DNA of 64,000 nt from Gracilaria gracilis. Taxonomy: Eukaryota; Rhodophyta; Florideophyceae; Gracilariales; Gracilariaceae. The notes under the pieces are model-generated. The model ran no database searches and had not been told where the DNA came from. It saw nothing but the letters and a program-made list of their open reading frames with translations. The position numbers and the translations under genes are program-made. The DNA is taken from positions 1-64,000 of the forward strand of contig JARGSG010000119.1 in NCBI GenBank assembly GCA_030374805.1, written 5' to 3'. Positions 34,301-46,100 of the stretch are shown in pieces (the stretch's first letter is position 1; every line of letters starts with the position of its first letter).

Positions 34301-35974
34301 CATGACGCCAAGATCCTCCTTGCGATCAAGAGGAATGCGAATAAGTTTCTTCCGTGGAATGGAGAGCTATACCGCCGCACGAAGTCGGGCTTGGTTCTGG
34401 TCCCCGCTATCCAGGATAGACTCAATCTGCTGCGCAGTTTTCACGACGACGTTGGTCATTGGGACCTCGAGGCTACCAAGGACTTCATGCGAAACCGTTT
34501 CTGGTGGCTTACCATGTTCCCCGAGATTGTGGACTACGTCCGCAGTTGCGATGGCTGTCAGTTGTCGGCACCTCTGCTGAAGTATAGGCCAGGACAGCGT
34601 GCCCCTCTCACTGGAATCTTCCACACGTTCTCCGTGGACTTTGCCGGCCCCCTTCGGACCACACAGGGCGGGAACCGCTTCCTGCTCATCGGGGTCGAGC
34701 ATCTCACGGGTTGGCCGATTGCTTTAGCTGCGAAGAGTTCCACCGCATCCGTCGTCCTGGACTTTGCACGAAGGGAGATCGTAGCACCTTTCGGTCTCCC
34801 CCGGACCATCGTTTCAGACAATGCCACTGCCTTCATGGCAGGTGCAGTTCAATCGTACATGAACCAGAATGGCATTCGTTGGAGACCGGTTCCAGCTTAT
34901 GCACCAATGTCCAACGGCCGGGCCGAACGTATGGTGGGTGCTATCAAGCACGCGATAAGCAAGATAGTTGCCGACAGCGAGATGGATTGGGATGTAGCCC
35001 TACAGAGGGTGCTTTATGGATACCGACGCCGCCGGATGAGTGTGGGATATTCTCCATTTGACCTACTGTACGGGACGCGCTCCAGGATGCACGCAATGGA
35101 TGTTTCGGCCCTGATGGAGGGCGCTACCGTGGACAATCGTCTTCATGAGTTAATGGTGGGTTCCACTGGGCGTGCCTTGCGCATAGCGAGGCAGCCCGAC
35201 CACCGCGACGATTCTCGGTATGGTCATCGCTTCAGTGTCAGAGATGAAGTTTTTGTGGTTCGAGGAAAGGCGCTGAATCCCAGCGTGAAGTGACCCCCGT
35301 TGCACTCGAAGTATTACGTCCCGTGCAAGATCATTCGCGCGGACCATCCCCGCTATACATTGATTTCTGGGAGCCAGCGTCACACTCGGAAGCCAATTCA
35401 TGCCAGGCGCCTGAAGCTGTATCGCAGGAGGCCGGCCCATCTTCGGGATGATCTCGTACTGACCATCACTGGTCCCGCAGGTCAGGGAGAGTGCCCTCCA
35501 AGCCAAGAACAAAACCTCACCGTATTACCGATACGGGTCAACTTCAACAGGCTGGTATCGGATTTCACTTTGTGCCGATGCGTTCTTGCTGGTAAGCCCA
35601 TAGAGAATTGGCTTGCTCCGCTGGGCATCCCATTGGCCCAGAAGGAGTACGTCGTGTGGAACTTAATGCATGTTTGCCTTGCATTTTTCCGCATTAGAGG
35701 GCCGTTTTTCGATCTTCAGGCTGGCACTCTTCTTAGGACGCTCATCTCAGATGTGTACCCTGGTATCAACAGCGATGTAGGGACGAACTTTGCGAAGTAC
35801 ATCTACCACTTTGCAGTGGGACGATACGGGCATCTGCTGGATGAGCAGTTGTACGTCGAAGAAACGCAGACCCACATGAACACCCAAAGCGGAACCCATC
35901 GTCGTCGTCTGAGGTATACTCCGGATTTGGATCGAATGGAAGTACCGTTCATGTTTGAAACATCTGTGGTGTAA
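31315..35974 (+). mobile_element. 5'-truncated Ty3/gypsy retrotransposon
   Basis: A fossil with protease, reverse transcriptase, RNase H and integrase in Ty3 order. The aspartic protease is LLDSGAIPNLMSSELA near 31350-31390. A long acidic Asp/Glu linker precedes reverse transcriptase (catalytic VYIDDVVIF near 33370). RNase H follows, then the integrase with a zinc-binding region and core to about 35293. The tail after integrase (to 35974) holds a segment of about 150 residues that is not a chromodomain and that I do not recognise. Gag and the 5' LTR are absent. It is broken, with a handful of breaks, though the domains are well preserved, so it is of moderate age. Confidence 0.85.
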
Positions 35975-36299
35975 CTACGACATGCCCCCGTTTCCGCTTT
36001 CTTGGTCGCTCGGTGTTGCTCCCGCTGGGTTTGGGAGTGTGTGGCACGCGTTTTCGCGCAGTGTGTGCAGTACACTTGTTGTACACAGTGTGTCAGTCTA
36101 CAAGTTTCTCTACTTAGATATTTTGTGGATACTTTAGTTTTCTACGCATTGTGCACGGGAGCGCCCCGCGTGGTCCTCGCCGGCTCCTCTGTCTACTTAA
36201 GCGCCACTGCCTCTGAGGTAAGTGGCAGAGACGGGGGATATGTTGCACAAGTAAGCATCCCAATGGCTATTGTAAGTAGAAATGCGTTTAGAGTCTATT

Positions 36300-36420
36300 T
36301 TTGAAGGTCCAATTGCGTATAAAAGGGCTGGAGCGGTCGCATCTCGACCAACTCCAGCCAGACCACTTCCCCTTCGACAACAACCCCCCACCTTCTCTCA
36401 CAGCAAACTCTGTCTTGCTT
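36300..36420 (+). promoter_or_regulatory. TATA-box promoter, possibly in the 3' LTR of the Ty3 fragment
   Basis: TATAAAA at 36318-36324 lies within CGTATAAAAGGGC, followed by pyrimidine-rich sequence. The region downstream of the Ty3 fragment looks like an LTR U3/R, but without a second copy its limits cannot be set. Confidence 0.35.
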
Positions 36421-36429
36421 CCCCCTGTC

Positions 36430-37212
36430 GTTTTCTCCCCCCCTTCAACCTTTTTCTTTCCCCTTGGCGGCTTGGTCTCCCCGCTGTCTCCCAAGAAGGG
36501 CCTGAAGAGCACTACCCCTTGTTTGGGTTTGTCTTGTGATTCGGCTCTAGAAGAGTTGTTACCCGCAGGTGATCTACGTTAGGTCCTGCGAGAGGGAGCT
36601 TCTGCTTCTGTGTTGTCGTTTCGTGTCAGTTTTCGCCAGCACTAGATCTATAGTTTTGGTCGTGCTCTGGCGTCTGTTTGCTACCCGTTTCAGCTTCGTC
36701 GTTGCTACTTCGCACAGTTTGTGGTTTACTACGGACTCTTGCCTACTACCGCTAGGCAGCGTGTTGGGCTGATACTCTCGAGAGCACTTTCTGCTGTGTT
36801 CCCTTTGCTTTGTGTTTGTGTCCCCTCGCCCTTGGGTTTGTCATCACCCGCACCATTTCTGCTACCAAAATGGTGTTTTCACTCTTGGGCTACTTTTTGA
36901 AACAGAAGCTGCAGACAGTAGTTTAATCAGGTGGGCCAATGAGCAGGGGACGAGCGTACATTGTAAAACGAGGACGTTTGTCCAATCTGCGCCAAAGTGG
37001 CTCACTCAACAATGTTGGTGATCCGAACGATCTACGCGCGAGAGATGCTCGCCGTTTGGGCAATATAAGAACCACAATGTGGTGGTCTGCGCTAATCGTG
37101 ATCAGAGCGACCCCACATCCATACCGATCGCGAAGTAGCGCTCGAGCGGCGCTGTTCCGAAATTGTAGTGAATTCCAGACTCTACTCTGCCCAAACCATT
37201 CCCTTTCGTTCC
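36430..37212. other. intergenic, no supported gene
   Basis: G/T-rich sequence, possibly the rest of an LTR, then non-coding DNA up to the ATG at 37213. Confidence 0.4.
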
Positions 37213-37802
37213 ATGGACTTTGAAGATGTTACGAGGAAGTCAGATGTTTCGATTTCAAGCTCGAAACTCATGAACCAAGAGAGGGACTGGGGCTCTCATT
37301 CCCGAGGTTTCTCAGAAAAAATCGAATTGAGCTCACACAGTAGTCTGGACCAAGGTATAAGAAACGTCATGCTCTACATATTGCACCGAAGAGGGTGAAG
37401 CATCTCAAACTGGTCAGGTCAAAGTTTAAGCCCGCCTCGAAATCAAAGTTGAGACGATCGCCAACAAAAGCTAGGTCTATTTCGTCAACGATCGAAATAA
37501 CGTCACATTCTGGTGGGATACCAGTGATCGATTTGACTAACGAAGGGCCTGTGTCAACGAAGGCCCTCCAGAAAAGGCCTGCTTTTGACGAAGCAAAAGC
37601 CCCGTCGCATAAAGGCGTTCATAAGAGTCGAGCTGGGGTTTTCTGGAGAGTGTGGGTGAAGTAGCTTGAGATATCGAAACCGTGGATTTTCTGCAGTGCA
37701 GAAGCAAGGCTTGAGGTCCGTGTGAGAGCTAGCCAAGGCAGGTCTGCATACGAAGGCATAGGGGTGACTGCCAGAAACTGTGAAGGACTGGAAAGCGTTC
37801 TC
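37213..37802 (+). pseudogene. 5' part of a host gene split by the 12.4-kb Ty3 insertion
   Basis: The ATG at 37213 opens a Ser-rich frame. A second frame from 37395 carries basic sequence (RSKFKPASKSKLRRSPTKAR) and GGIPVIDLTNEGP, a textbook SUMO-interacting motif (VIDLT). That frame has one TAG (37662-37664) and is then open to the insertion point at 37802. It continues in the same frame right of the element (50230-50610), taking the duplicated TTCTC once, so the retrotransposon sits inside a coding exon. A frame change near 37395 is unexplained (intron or indel). Function is unknown. The SUMO-binding motif hints at a nuclear role. Confidence 0.5.
37798..37802. repeat. target-site duplication TTCTC (left copy)
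   Basis: A 5-bp direct repeat matching 50225-50229 exactly, as expected for Ty3 integration. Confidence 0.9.
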
Positions 37803-38310
37803 TGTCGTACAAATACCGATAAGGTGTGGGGTCCGCCTGGTAGAGGGAGCGCGCAAGGGCTCAACCTAAAGGGGAAAAACACACAACCAATATGGTAGTA
37901 GGGCACCTGAAACCCGCAGGGGCAAACGGCGGGGCAACTAGTCTAGACCGTGTAGGTGTACGGTAGTAGACGTCGACGCGCGGTAAAACCTGAATAGTAA
38001 TAGAGTAGCAAGTGACCAAGATGGTATAGTTACTGCCCTAGTGGTGCCTGACTTTACAATACCCGACGGGGAAGGCGAGGTGCACCACAATATATACAAG
38101 GTGCACCGACGCCGATCTCCCATGCGGGTATGACGTCATCGGCTGTGCCCATGACCTACTGTCATGGGCCAGCAATGTTTAGCTAAACTAAATTAGAAAT
38201 TAGTAATTAGAAATTATAAAATACAGAATACCAATTGGGTGCTGTGCACCCAGCAAGGCGCAGAAGTAGGCCCACGTGGCACCAACCCATTGAGGTCTCA
38301 TTGTACTACA
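37803..38310 (-). repeat. 3' LTR of the Ty3 chromovirus (508 bp)
   Basis: Runs from TGTCGTACAA to TGTACTACA, with TG...CA ends. It is about 98% identical to the copy at 49717-50224. A TATATA stretch lies near 38090. Confidence 0.95.
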
Positions 38311-38820
38311 GACCCCCTTCCTACCCTGAGCCACGCCCTCGTGGCTCCTAGATCCTCTCACCAAGTCGGTTGCATCGTCGTACCCCCTTGGTCAACGGCG
38401 CAGTCTTCGTGCCATTTTGCACCGTGCGTTGCGCTCGCTCTGCGATACGGAGCGGGCCTGTTCACCATTTGAGTCACTACCGACTGCGGCTTTTCCTTCC
38501 CCATTCGTGGTTTCGGGCACGACGCGCGCCCGTTGTGCACCTCCGAGGTTCGACTGCCAGCCCGCGTTCGCATCCAACTTAACGGATTCAGGGCTTCGAT
38601 CGCCCATTCCGCGCCGTCACACCCATTGAGGTAAACGGCGCAGCTTTGCCCTGTCGTGCGGGCTGTACCGTGCAGGATTTTGGCGCCCCCTTGGTTGCGG
38701 CTTGCCGCGCTGTACCCTTCAGGTTCCGTCTCCGTCCCTTCGAGGCGCTGCCGCTGACTCCTTCGAGGTTGTTCCACCGTTCTCACTTCTGGTTACCTTC
38801 GTACCCCTTGCGGTTTGCCT

Positions 38821-41205
38821 ATGCTGGCTCGCGCCGCTGTGGCTTCTCATCCGACCGACAAGGTTGAATCGTTTATGGTGACCCCCGATCCTTATCTGAA
38901 CCACATGGGTAGCCCTGGTACCAGCGTGCGGGCTCGCAGCCGTAGCGATACACGGCGCTTGTCGGTTCCCCATGTTGGTCAGCCGGACGAGGTAACCCCA
39001 AGGGACGTCGCGCCATCGGCGACCAATGCCGATACCTCAATGGTTGAACCAGCATGGAGCCCCGAACGGGTGGAGGTTCTGAGCATCAGCTCCAGTGATT
39101 CACCCATTGTGGATAAAAAGCCAATTCGGTTCTCCCCTGCGGTCGAACACTCGCCGCCTCAACCACTCCCTCGCGGTTCTCATCACACCATGTCGGGTGC
39201 CGGTCCTTCGCGCGGGCGCGGAAGCGGCATTACCAAGTCTGGTTCGGGCGGTACTGCGTTGTACCATACGCGCATCCAAACAGGTTTCCGGAGCCAACCG
39301 GTACAATCTTACTCGCATCAACCTCAAGGGATTCACGAGGGGATCCAGGACCCGTATGGTCCGGAGCCCGAGATTCCTCGTGGGATTTCCTATTATGGTT
39401 TGGAAGCGTTCACCACGGCCGATTGGAATGTTTCCCAACATGGTACCTTCGGGATCGGTCCAAAAATGGTTTCGCAAGCGACGCTGTACCGCCGGTACTG
39501 GCCGGTGGCGCCGGGGAACACCTCGCTTCCCGGCGTCTTGCGACGTCCGACTCTGGATACCTACTTGGGTTTGTTTCGTTGGGATTGCGAGCGTCTCCGC
39601 TCCGTCCCGCAGACGCTCCACCGTCGGGATCAGGAATCTCAACCTCGTCAGGGTCGGCTGGCCTGCTATGAAAGTCGCCAGCGACACACACCAATGAGGT
39701 ATTTCGTTCCCCAACTTTATCCCAGCGATCTGCCGTACGTTCGTATTGAACCGGAGCTTCATTATTACCGACGTCTGGTTGTGAAGATCTGTCAGTACGA
39801 CTCCCTTCCACAGCAGTACCTTCCGGCTTCTCCACATTTGGTTTGCCTCGATAGGCCTTACAATACGATCCATTGGGCTAACCGTCGTAGGTGGGCGATG
39901 GATGCTGCCACCGAGGCTCGCATTCGCACCCGGTCCAGCTTCAACCGCGTCATGCATGGGTTCCATAATGTGGAGTTCTTCTCACAACCTAATAAGGGAA
40001 GAACCTCTTGGTATGTGTCTCCACCCGATTGGTGGAATGCCTACGAGGTTCCGATGTCGCTCAGCGTCCCAACCCCACCGGTATTGGCCTATTTCGGGAG
40101 CTACATCACCCGCAACCACGATCGGTATTACCTCATTTGGTCGATTGCCCTCGCGGAGTGGGCCGTACTGGTGGCCATCCTGGCTCTGCAGGCTGCCCGT
40201 GATGGTATCGACTGGGACTGTCGTTCTCGCGAAGCCGAGATTTACCCGAACGGTGTTCAGCCTCCTGGTCGTATGTTCTTCATTCCCCCGAGGGTCATTC
40301 GCGACATCCGACAGTTCGGACTCGGAACCATTGTGGCAGGTACGGATTACTCCATTGAGGAATTGGAGTCGTTGCTTACCCAAGTGGAGAGTTTCCCGTG
40401 GGGACCCAAGCAGGGGTGGGAAGTTTTCGATCCCGTGGCCTGGAAGGTCGTGTCCCGCGCAGAGCAACGCTACCCCGGGGCGCCTACCGATCAGGGACTT
40501 CCAGGGAGTCCTGAGCCCTTCCCGACCGTGGTGGAATCGCCAGCGGCTACCCCTGTGGTCACTTCAGCACCTCCTCCCACTCCGGAGGGACGAAACACGC
40601 CTGCCCATACTGGTGTAACTCCTCTTCTCCCCAGTACCAGAAGGGTTGATGGGCCTCCGCGGGCTATCCTCGGGGGTGTCATGGCTGCGGCTGCGGCGCC
40701 TGTCCCCTCTCAGGTGGACTCCCAAGCCATTTCAGGTTTAATGGCTCGGGTCCGCCAAGCCTGCGTGGTGAACTTCCAGCGGGCGGGTCCTACCTCTGTG
40801 GTCGAAGCTCTTACCCTTCTGGAAAGCATCCTGCCTCGTCATGCGCAGTACATGCGATCCTTTTCCCACATTGGTGAGTTCCGGAACCGGTTCCAGGTCG
40901 AGCTCTACCAGATGGCTACCAACCAGGTGGCAGGCCTAGCGACGGCCATGGGCCCGACGCCTACAAACCCTTTGGAGGATCCCCTATTTGGTGCTAGCCT
41001 GAAACCCGGCCTCCTAGCCGCTCCCCAGGCTCCTCTCCACACCGCGTCGTCGGTACCTCCGTCGGTTGCGCAGGCGAGCGTTCCACCTCCGATGGGTCCC
41101 GACGTAATGGCCGGCGTCAGCGTGCCTACTAGTACCCCCGTTGGTCATGGTAGCGCACCTAGCCAGGCTCCAGGCCAGGCTCATCTCTTCCAGCCTTGGC
41201 CGTGA
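38821..41205 (+). CDS. antisense accessory ORF of the Ty3 element (794 aa)
   Basis: A long uninterrupted frame on the strand opposite to gag-pol, in the space between the polyprotein genes and the 3' LTR. The N-terminal 190 residues are Ser/Pro/Gly-rich and disordered. The middle (about 200-570) is rich in aromatic residues and Arg and looks folded (YYGLEAFTTADWNVSQHGTF, YFGSYITRNHDRYYLIWS). A Pro/Ala-rich linker follows, then a helical segment near 650-720 (GLMARVRQACVVNFQRAG). No known enzyme motif was seen. Plant Ty3 elements are known that carry antisense ORFs in this position. I do not recognise this protein, and it may be a captured gene. Confidence 0.7.
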   Translation: MLARAAVASHPTDKVESFMVTPDPYLNHMGSPGTSVRARSRSDTRRLSVPHVGQPDEVTPRDVAPSATNADTSMVEPAWSPERVEVLSISSSDSPIVDKKPIRFSPAVEHSPPQPLPRGSHHTMSGAGPSRGRGSGITKSGSGGTALYHTRIQTGFRSQPVQSYSHQPQGIHEGIQDPYGPEPEIPRGISYYGLEAFTTADWNVSQHGTFGIGPKMVSQATLYRRYWPVAPGNTSLPGVLRRPTLDTYLGLFRWDCERLRSVPQTLHRRDQESQPRQGRLACYESRQRHTPMRYFVPQLYPSDLPYVRIEPELHYYRRLVVKICQYDSLPQQYLPASPHLVCLDRPYNTIHWANRRRWAMDAATEARIRTRSSFNRVMHGFHNVEFFSQPNKGRTSWYVSPPDWWNAYEVPMSLSVPTPPVLAYFGSYITRNHDRYYLIWSIALAEWAVLVAILALQAARDGIDWDCRSREAEIYPNGVQPPGRMFFIPPRVIRDIRQFGLGTIVAGTDYSIEELESLLTQVESFPWGPKQGWEVFDPVAWKVVSRAEQRYPGAPTDQGLPGSPEPFPTVVESPAATPVVTSAPPPTPEGRNTPAHTGVTPLLPSTRRVDGPPRAILGGVMAAAAAPVPSQVDSQAISGLMARVRQACVVNFQRAGPTSVVEALTLLESILPRHAQYMRSFSHIGEFRNRFQVELYQMATNQVAGLATAMGPTPTNPLEDPLFGASLKPGLLAAPQAPLHTASSVPPSVAQASVPPPMGPDVMAGVSVPTSTPVGHGSAPSQAPGQAHLFQPWP

Positions 41206-42075
41206 GCCCATCAGAACACCACTCCGGGTCGGGGATCCTCAGCTGGAGGCTCCTCGGGGCCTCACTTTGCCACTCACCCATCAGGTTGATTATCGTATCC
41301 GCTTGGGTCTGTGCTTGAGCCACGTTGCTCCTGCATCCCTATTGGTGTTAACCTTGAAGTAAAGTTAAAATTTATGCGTTTCCATGTTAGGTTCCAATTG
41401 CCATTGAGGTGCGGTGCGTGGCGAGGGAGGAAGCTCGAAAAACAGCTCCCCCCCCCCTTCCTTAGCTCTGCGCATCTCCAATTAGGTTTTGAAACTCTCC
41501 TCCCCCCTCCTTAGACCAGGGTACCAGGATGGGTGAAGGTTACTTCCTTGTAGGTGAGTTCCAGGAGGTAAGTTAGCTAGTAAATTAGCTCCATCCTGAG
41601 CCCTTTTGGCGCTCGTAGTATGGTTCACCACGTTGGTAATCCGATGCGCTTCGTGCGGCGCAGCGAGCGGTTTCGCCTTCCCATGAGGTCAGATGTTGTG
41701 CCACGCGCTTGCGCGCAGTGGCCAGCAATGTACCGAGATGGTTCTGCATGGCCTCTCACCATGCATGGGCGCACGTGCGGTGTTTCACCCTGGAGGTTAC
41801 TTGCAAGGCGAATCAAAATATTTGACCCGGAAATTACCCCTCCATATGGTTGTGAAAACGCAGAAAACCCTTTCGGTCTGTATCTCGAGAACCAAGCGGT
41901 TTCAGAGGCTGGGAAGGTCCGATTCGGGAGCGCGGCACGGTCAAAATACTTAGATTTTTTTACCATGCCGTTGCTCGCTCCCTACACACAATAGTGTAAA
42001 CCGAATCGGTTACTCCGCACGGCGCGCCACGCGCAGCGCGCGTATACCTCGTCAAATAAAAAGATACAATTTTTT

Positions 42076-42960
42076 GAATGTTTCTCAGTTCCGACGACTG
42101 GATTGTTGAATGGATTCGTTGCTTTGACTGGATCATGATCTGTTCCATTCAAATGCATTCGTTTCTTTGAATGGATTTAGATCATGATCCAGTCAAATGC
42201 AGTCGGCGCTTTGAATGAATACAACTGTCAAAAGAACGACTCATTCAACTCGTGTCTCAGTCGTACCATTCAACTATTGACTGGCATTTGACTGCTGTTT
42301 GACTGGTCTTCGAATGGCATTACCCCAGTCCGTCTTCGTGATCGATATGCAGCCGCCATCGATATGCAGCCGCCGTCTTCTGCGAGGTAATGAGAACACT
42401 GTTCAGACTAAGGATATTTTGGTGCCTACTTCTGCAAACGAATTTGATGATGTTTATATTGTACTTGAGCTCATGCCTACTGATCTCGACAATGTGCTAC
42501 GCCACAAGACCGACCGCAGTCTCTTCGCATTCAGTACCTCATGTTGATTAGAGTTGTGATGTTGAGGAATTGGGGCTGGATCATTCATAGTGTTTCAGAA
42601 GAAATAGATCCAAGCGGAAGTACACCTCTTTGAATGTGGGTTCATGCCATTTTCAAGGGTCCCCGCCGTCCGAGCCGGCTGCAAACATTCAAACAGCATT
42701 CAAAACTTTTGAATCTTTGCTTTTTGAATGCATTTGTTGTTTTGAATGGGAATTTCGTTGACCATTCAAAACTTTGAGTGGTGTTTGACAGGCTAGTTTA
42801 AAATACATTCGAATGCATTCAATTAAATTGACTGGGAGTTCAATTAGACCATTCGAATGGCAGTCAAAAAGCAGTCAAAGACTGTAAGCATTGAATTGAA
42901 TGCCAATTTTTTTGAATAGCAGTCAACAGTCGTTCCAGTCGTCCGAACTGAGGAATGTTT
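42076..42960. mobile_element. 869-bp non-autonomous DNA transposon (hAT-like) carrying a MAP-kinase fragment
   Basis: The inverted repeats are CTCAGTTCCGACGACTGGA (42084-42102) and its complement at 42934-42952, 19 bp with one mismatch. The flanking 8-bp duplication GAATGTTT lies at 42076-42083 and 42953-42960. The interior is crowded with CATTCAAA/CAGTCAAA and TTGAATGG/TTGACTGG motifs in both orientations, like subterminal transposase sites. In the middle sits a piece of a kinase gene. The 8-bp duplication fits hAT (or P/Merlin); the CTCAG terminus is not the usual hAT CAGGG. It is nested inside the Ty3 element, so it is younger than that insertion or was carried along with it. Confidence 0.85.
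42370..42546 (+). pseudogene. MAP-kinase gene fragment inside the 869-bp transposon
   Basis: The plus-strand frame reads ENTVQTKDILVP, then SANEFDDVYIVLELMPTDLD and NVLRHKTDRSL. This matches the ERK/MAPK N-lobe to hinge region (HENI...DVYIVxELMxTDL), where ELM-TDL is characteristic of the family. A frame change then brings in RIQYLM, which matches the next conserved piece (the kinase YLMYQILRGL helix). Only about 60 residues are present, with no ATP-binding loop or catalytic loop. It is therefore a captured fragment, not a kinase. Confidence 0.8.
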
Positions 42961-43181
42961 CCACCGTTCGAGTTCGCGCGCGTGCCGCGCACGTGCATGG
43001 CGCGTGTGCAACGGCGCGCGTAGAACGTTGCGTCCGTCTTTAGCGCTACCGCTCCTTGGACGTACCCTCGCGGAATGCTTCCTTCTGGTTGTACCTTCCC
43101 GGTAAGCGTCCGAACCGACTTTGGTACTCCTCATTACAATGCTTTTCCCTCTTCCCAAGGGGATTGCATCACCTCTAAGGT

Positions 43182-46100
43182 TTACCCATCATTCGGCATG
43201 TCTTCTCCCCTGCGGTTCCAGTAGCTTACCCTGAAGTGGTGTGGTATTGCTGAGTGCGGCTCTGCGGTGTCACCATCAGCTCCCCAGCCATACCAACGTA
43301 CGGTGTACTTCAGACCTTCTTGGGTACGGCGGTGACCTACAAGGCGTTCCACTGGGAACTCATTAGAGACCTGAGATGGTATCCTTTCACCATTTTGGTT
43401 TAGATGAGCATCGGTACCACTAGGGGTAGGCGTTTCCTCTGAAGGAGCAACCGTAATCCCCGCAGGTGGTACGTAGTCTGGGTCGTCACCCTGTGCGTCA
43501 TCATTAACCTCGATGGGTGTCCCGTCTTCCCGGGGCTGAGTCCTCAGAGCAACCGCTGGTGGGTCACGCGCGGATTCTCCGCATTCCTTCCTGGACTGAA
43601 CCGTCCGAGGTGCAACCGTGATTCGGTCAATAGAGATCGTTTTCTCTACACCATCTTGGTTCACCGTTACCGTGTGGTCGGTCGACCGAACTAACTTGAA
43701 AGGCCCGATGATTTCGGAAGAAGCTTAGAATTGATATCTCTATCAATCGCTTCATCATCGGCTTCATCACCCGGTCGTGGTTTAGCCCCTTTCGGAGGGT
43801 GGTCAATAAAGATATATTGACCCGGCGTAGCCGTTACCACTTGGGTTACCTTTCGGTCGTAGTCCTCCTTGTACCGCTTCTGGGATGCTGTGAGCTTGCT
43901 CTCAGCATACTTGAGAGCACGTCTCAACCTCAAAAGGGTATTCCGTTTGACCTGTGACGGTGTGAGCGCTCCGGCGGCTTCTTGTCCTAATGGGTCCCCT
44001 TCAACAACAATACCTGGTGGGTGTCTTGACAGTATCAGATCGAACGGCGTAGTTTGCGTCGCTCGATGAACCTGAAGGTTATATGCATATGTCAAGGGCT
44101 GAACGAGCTCATCCCAACCAGTTTGGTGTTTCTCTGTGTAGTGACGCAATCTGGATACCAATGTTCGGTTAAAGCGCTCTACTTGCCCATTCGTTTGCGG
44201 ATGATAGGCAGTAGTGAAATAGGGCTTAATACCCAAGAGGTTACAAACAGCTTCAAAGAACTTCGAAGCTAAGTTCGAACCGTTGTCGGTAAGTAGATAA
44301 AGCGGTGCACCATACGGGTAGATCCAATTGTTCAAGAACGCCACCGCGAGGGTCGTAGATTTCGTGTCCTTCAAGGGTATCGCTCGCGTGAGCTTCGAGA
44401 ACCTGTCGGTGATAACGATGATGTACTGATATCCCCTTGTGGTTTTCGGCAGTGAGCCTAGAAGGTCTATTGCGACGAACTCAAGAGGACCCGCGGCAGG
44501 GAATAGTTTCAAGTATTTCCTGTGCTTGCGGAGACCTCCACGGGTTCGTACGCATGATTCGCACTGACGTACAAAGGTATAGATGTCATGAGCCATATGG
44601 GGCCAATAATACCATTGCCTCAAGGTGTAGTACATTCTCGTACCTCCAGGGTGTCCTGATAGCCTTGGGTAGTGGGCAAGATACAGCACCCTAGGGCGCA
44701 GCACCTTGGGCACCACCTTTTGAAGGGAACCATCTATTGGAGCTCGCCTGACAAGGAAACTATTTCCGTCGACATCGAAGTTTGAGTCCTTCATACCAAC
44801 TTGGTCCATGAGAGAGCGACAGTAAACATCGTTTGCCTGTTCTCTCAGAAATTCCTTGCGGGTAATAGGCATGACGTCGGTTTCCTCGAGGGCGAGTATT
44901 TCCCGAGCGATGGCATCACTAAACTACGTATCCTCTTCGGGTAAAGTCCAGTAACCTTCTAAGGTATTACCATCAAGGTTGGGAGAGATGGTAAAGCATG
45001 GGATATCATCCTCTACCGGCTCGGTGTCCAAACCATCTGTGGTAATGCGATACATCGCGTCTGCAACATTGTGTTTTATACCTGGACGGTACTGTACGTC
45101 GTACTCGAACTCTGAAAGTCGTAACCGCCATCGGGCAAGTCTGCCTGATGCGTCGGCAAGACCCAGTATCCACCGTAGGGCTTCATGGTCAGTTCGAAGC
45201 GTAAATCTTTCACCATATAGGTAGGGACGGAGCATCAACATGCTCCAGACCACTGCCAGACATTCCTTTTCGGTTGTTGTGTAGTTCTTTTCTGCAGCGT
45301 GCAGAGCATGGCTCCAGTACCCTATAGGTAGTTTGTCTCCATTTTCTTGCTCCTGCATAAGACAAAAACCAATTTGGGCGTCCGAGGCGTCGGTATCCAA
45401 CGTGTATCGCAAACCAGCTTTGGGTAGTGCCAAGATGGGAGGTGTCAAGAGCGCACGTTTCAGCGCCTCGAACGCGTCCATCTCCTCATTGGTAAGACAT
45501 TCAAACCTTGTAGGTTGGCCTTTCAGCAGCTTCTTGTTTAGGGGAGCCGCTATCTTGGCAAATCCCTTGATGAACCGGCGGTACACATTGCACAAACCTA
45601 TAAAGGATCGGATTTCCGTTTGGGACGAGGGTGGCTTCGCCTCCTGCACGGCCCTGATATTCCGCGGCGTCACTTCTAACCTTCCAGGGCTGATGATATG
45701 ACCAAGGTATTCTACCTCTTTGGTGGAGAATTCGCATTTACGGAGCTTCAACGTTACTCCCGCTTTCCTCAAAAGGTTCAAAACTTTCCTAACATGGTGG
45801 AAATGTTCCTCTACCGTTCTGGAATATATGATTACATCATCGATGTATACCAGAGCGGTTCTCCACTTCACCTTCGAAAGGATTATGTCTAACGCCCTTT
45901 GAAAGGTAGCTGGGGCATTCCGCAACCCAAATGGCATACGCGTAAAGCGGAATAACCCAGCGTGGCACGTAAACGTCGTTTTGTACTTGTCTTCTTCCCC
46001 GATAGGTACCTGCCAATAACCACAATTGGCATCGAGCGTAGTAAAGATCTTGGCGTTGCCCAACGAATCTATACACTCGTCCATTCTAGGTATTGGATAC

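Noticed and set aside
36131-36900. Complete 3' LTR of the second Ty3 element
   Set aside because: TATA box and LTR-like composition are present, but without a second copy or target duplication the limits cannot be supported.
37655-37695. 41-nt intron ending TTTTCTGCAG in the split host gene
   Set aside because: Its removal does not keep the downstream frame, whereas the frame is continuous apart from one TAG.
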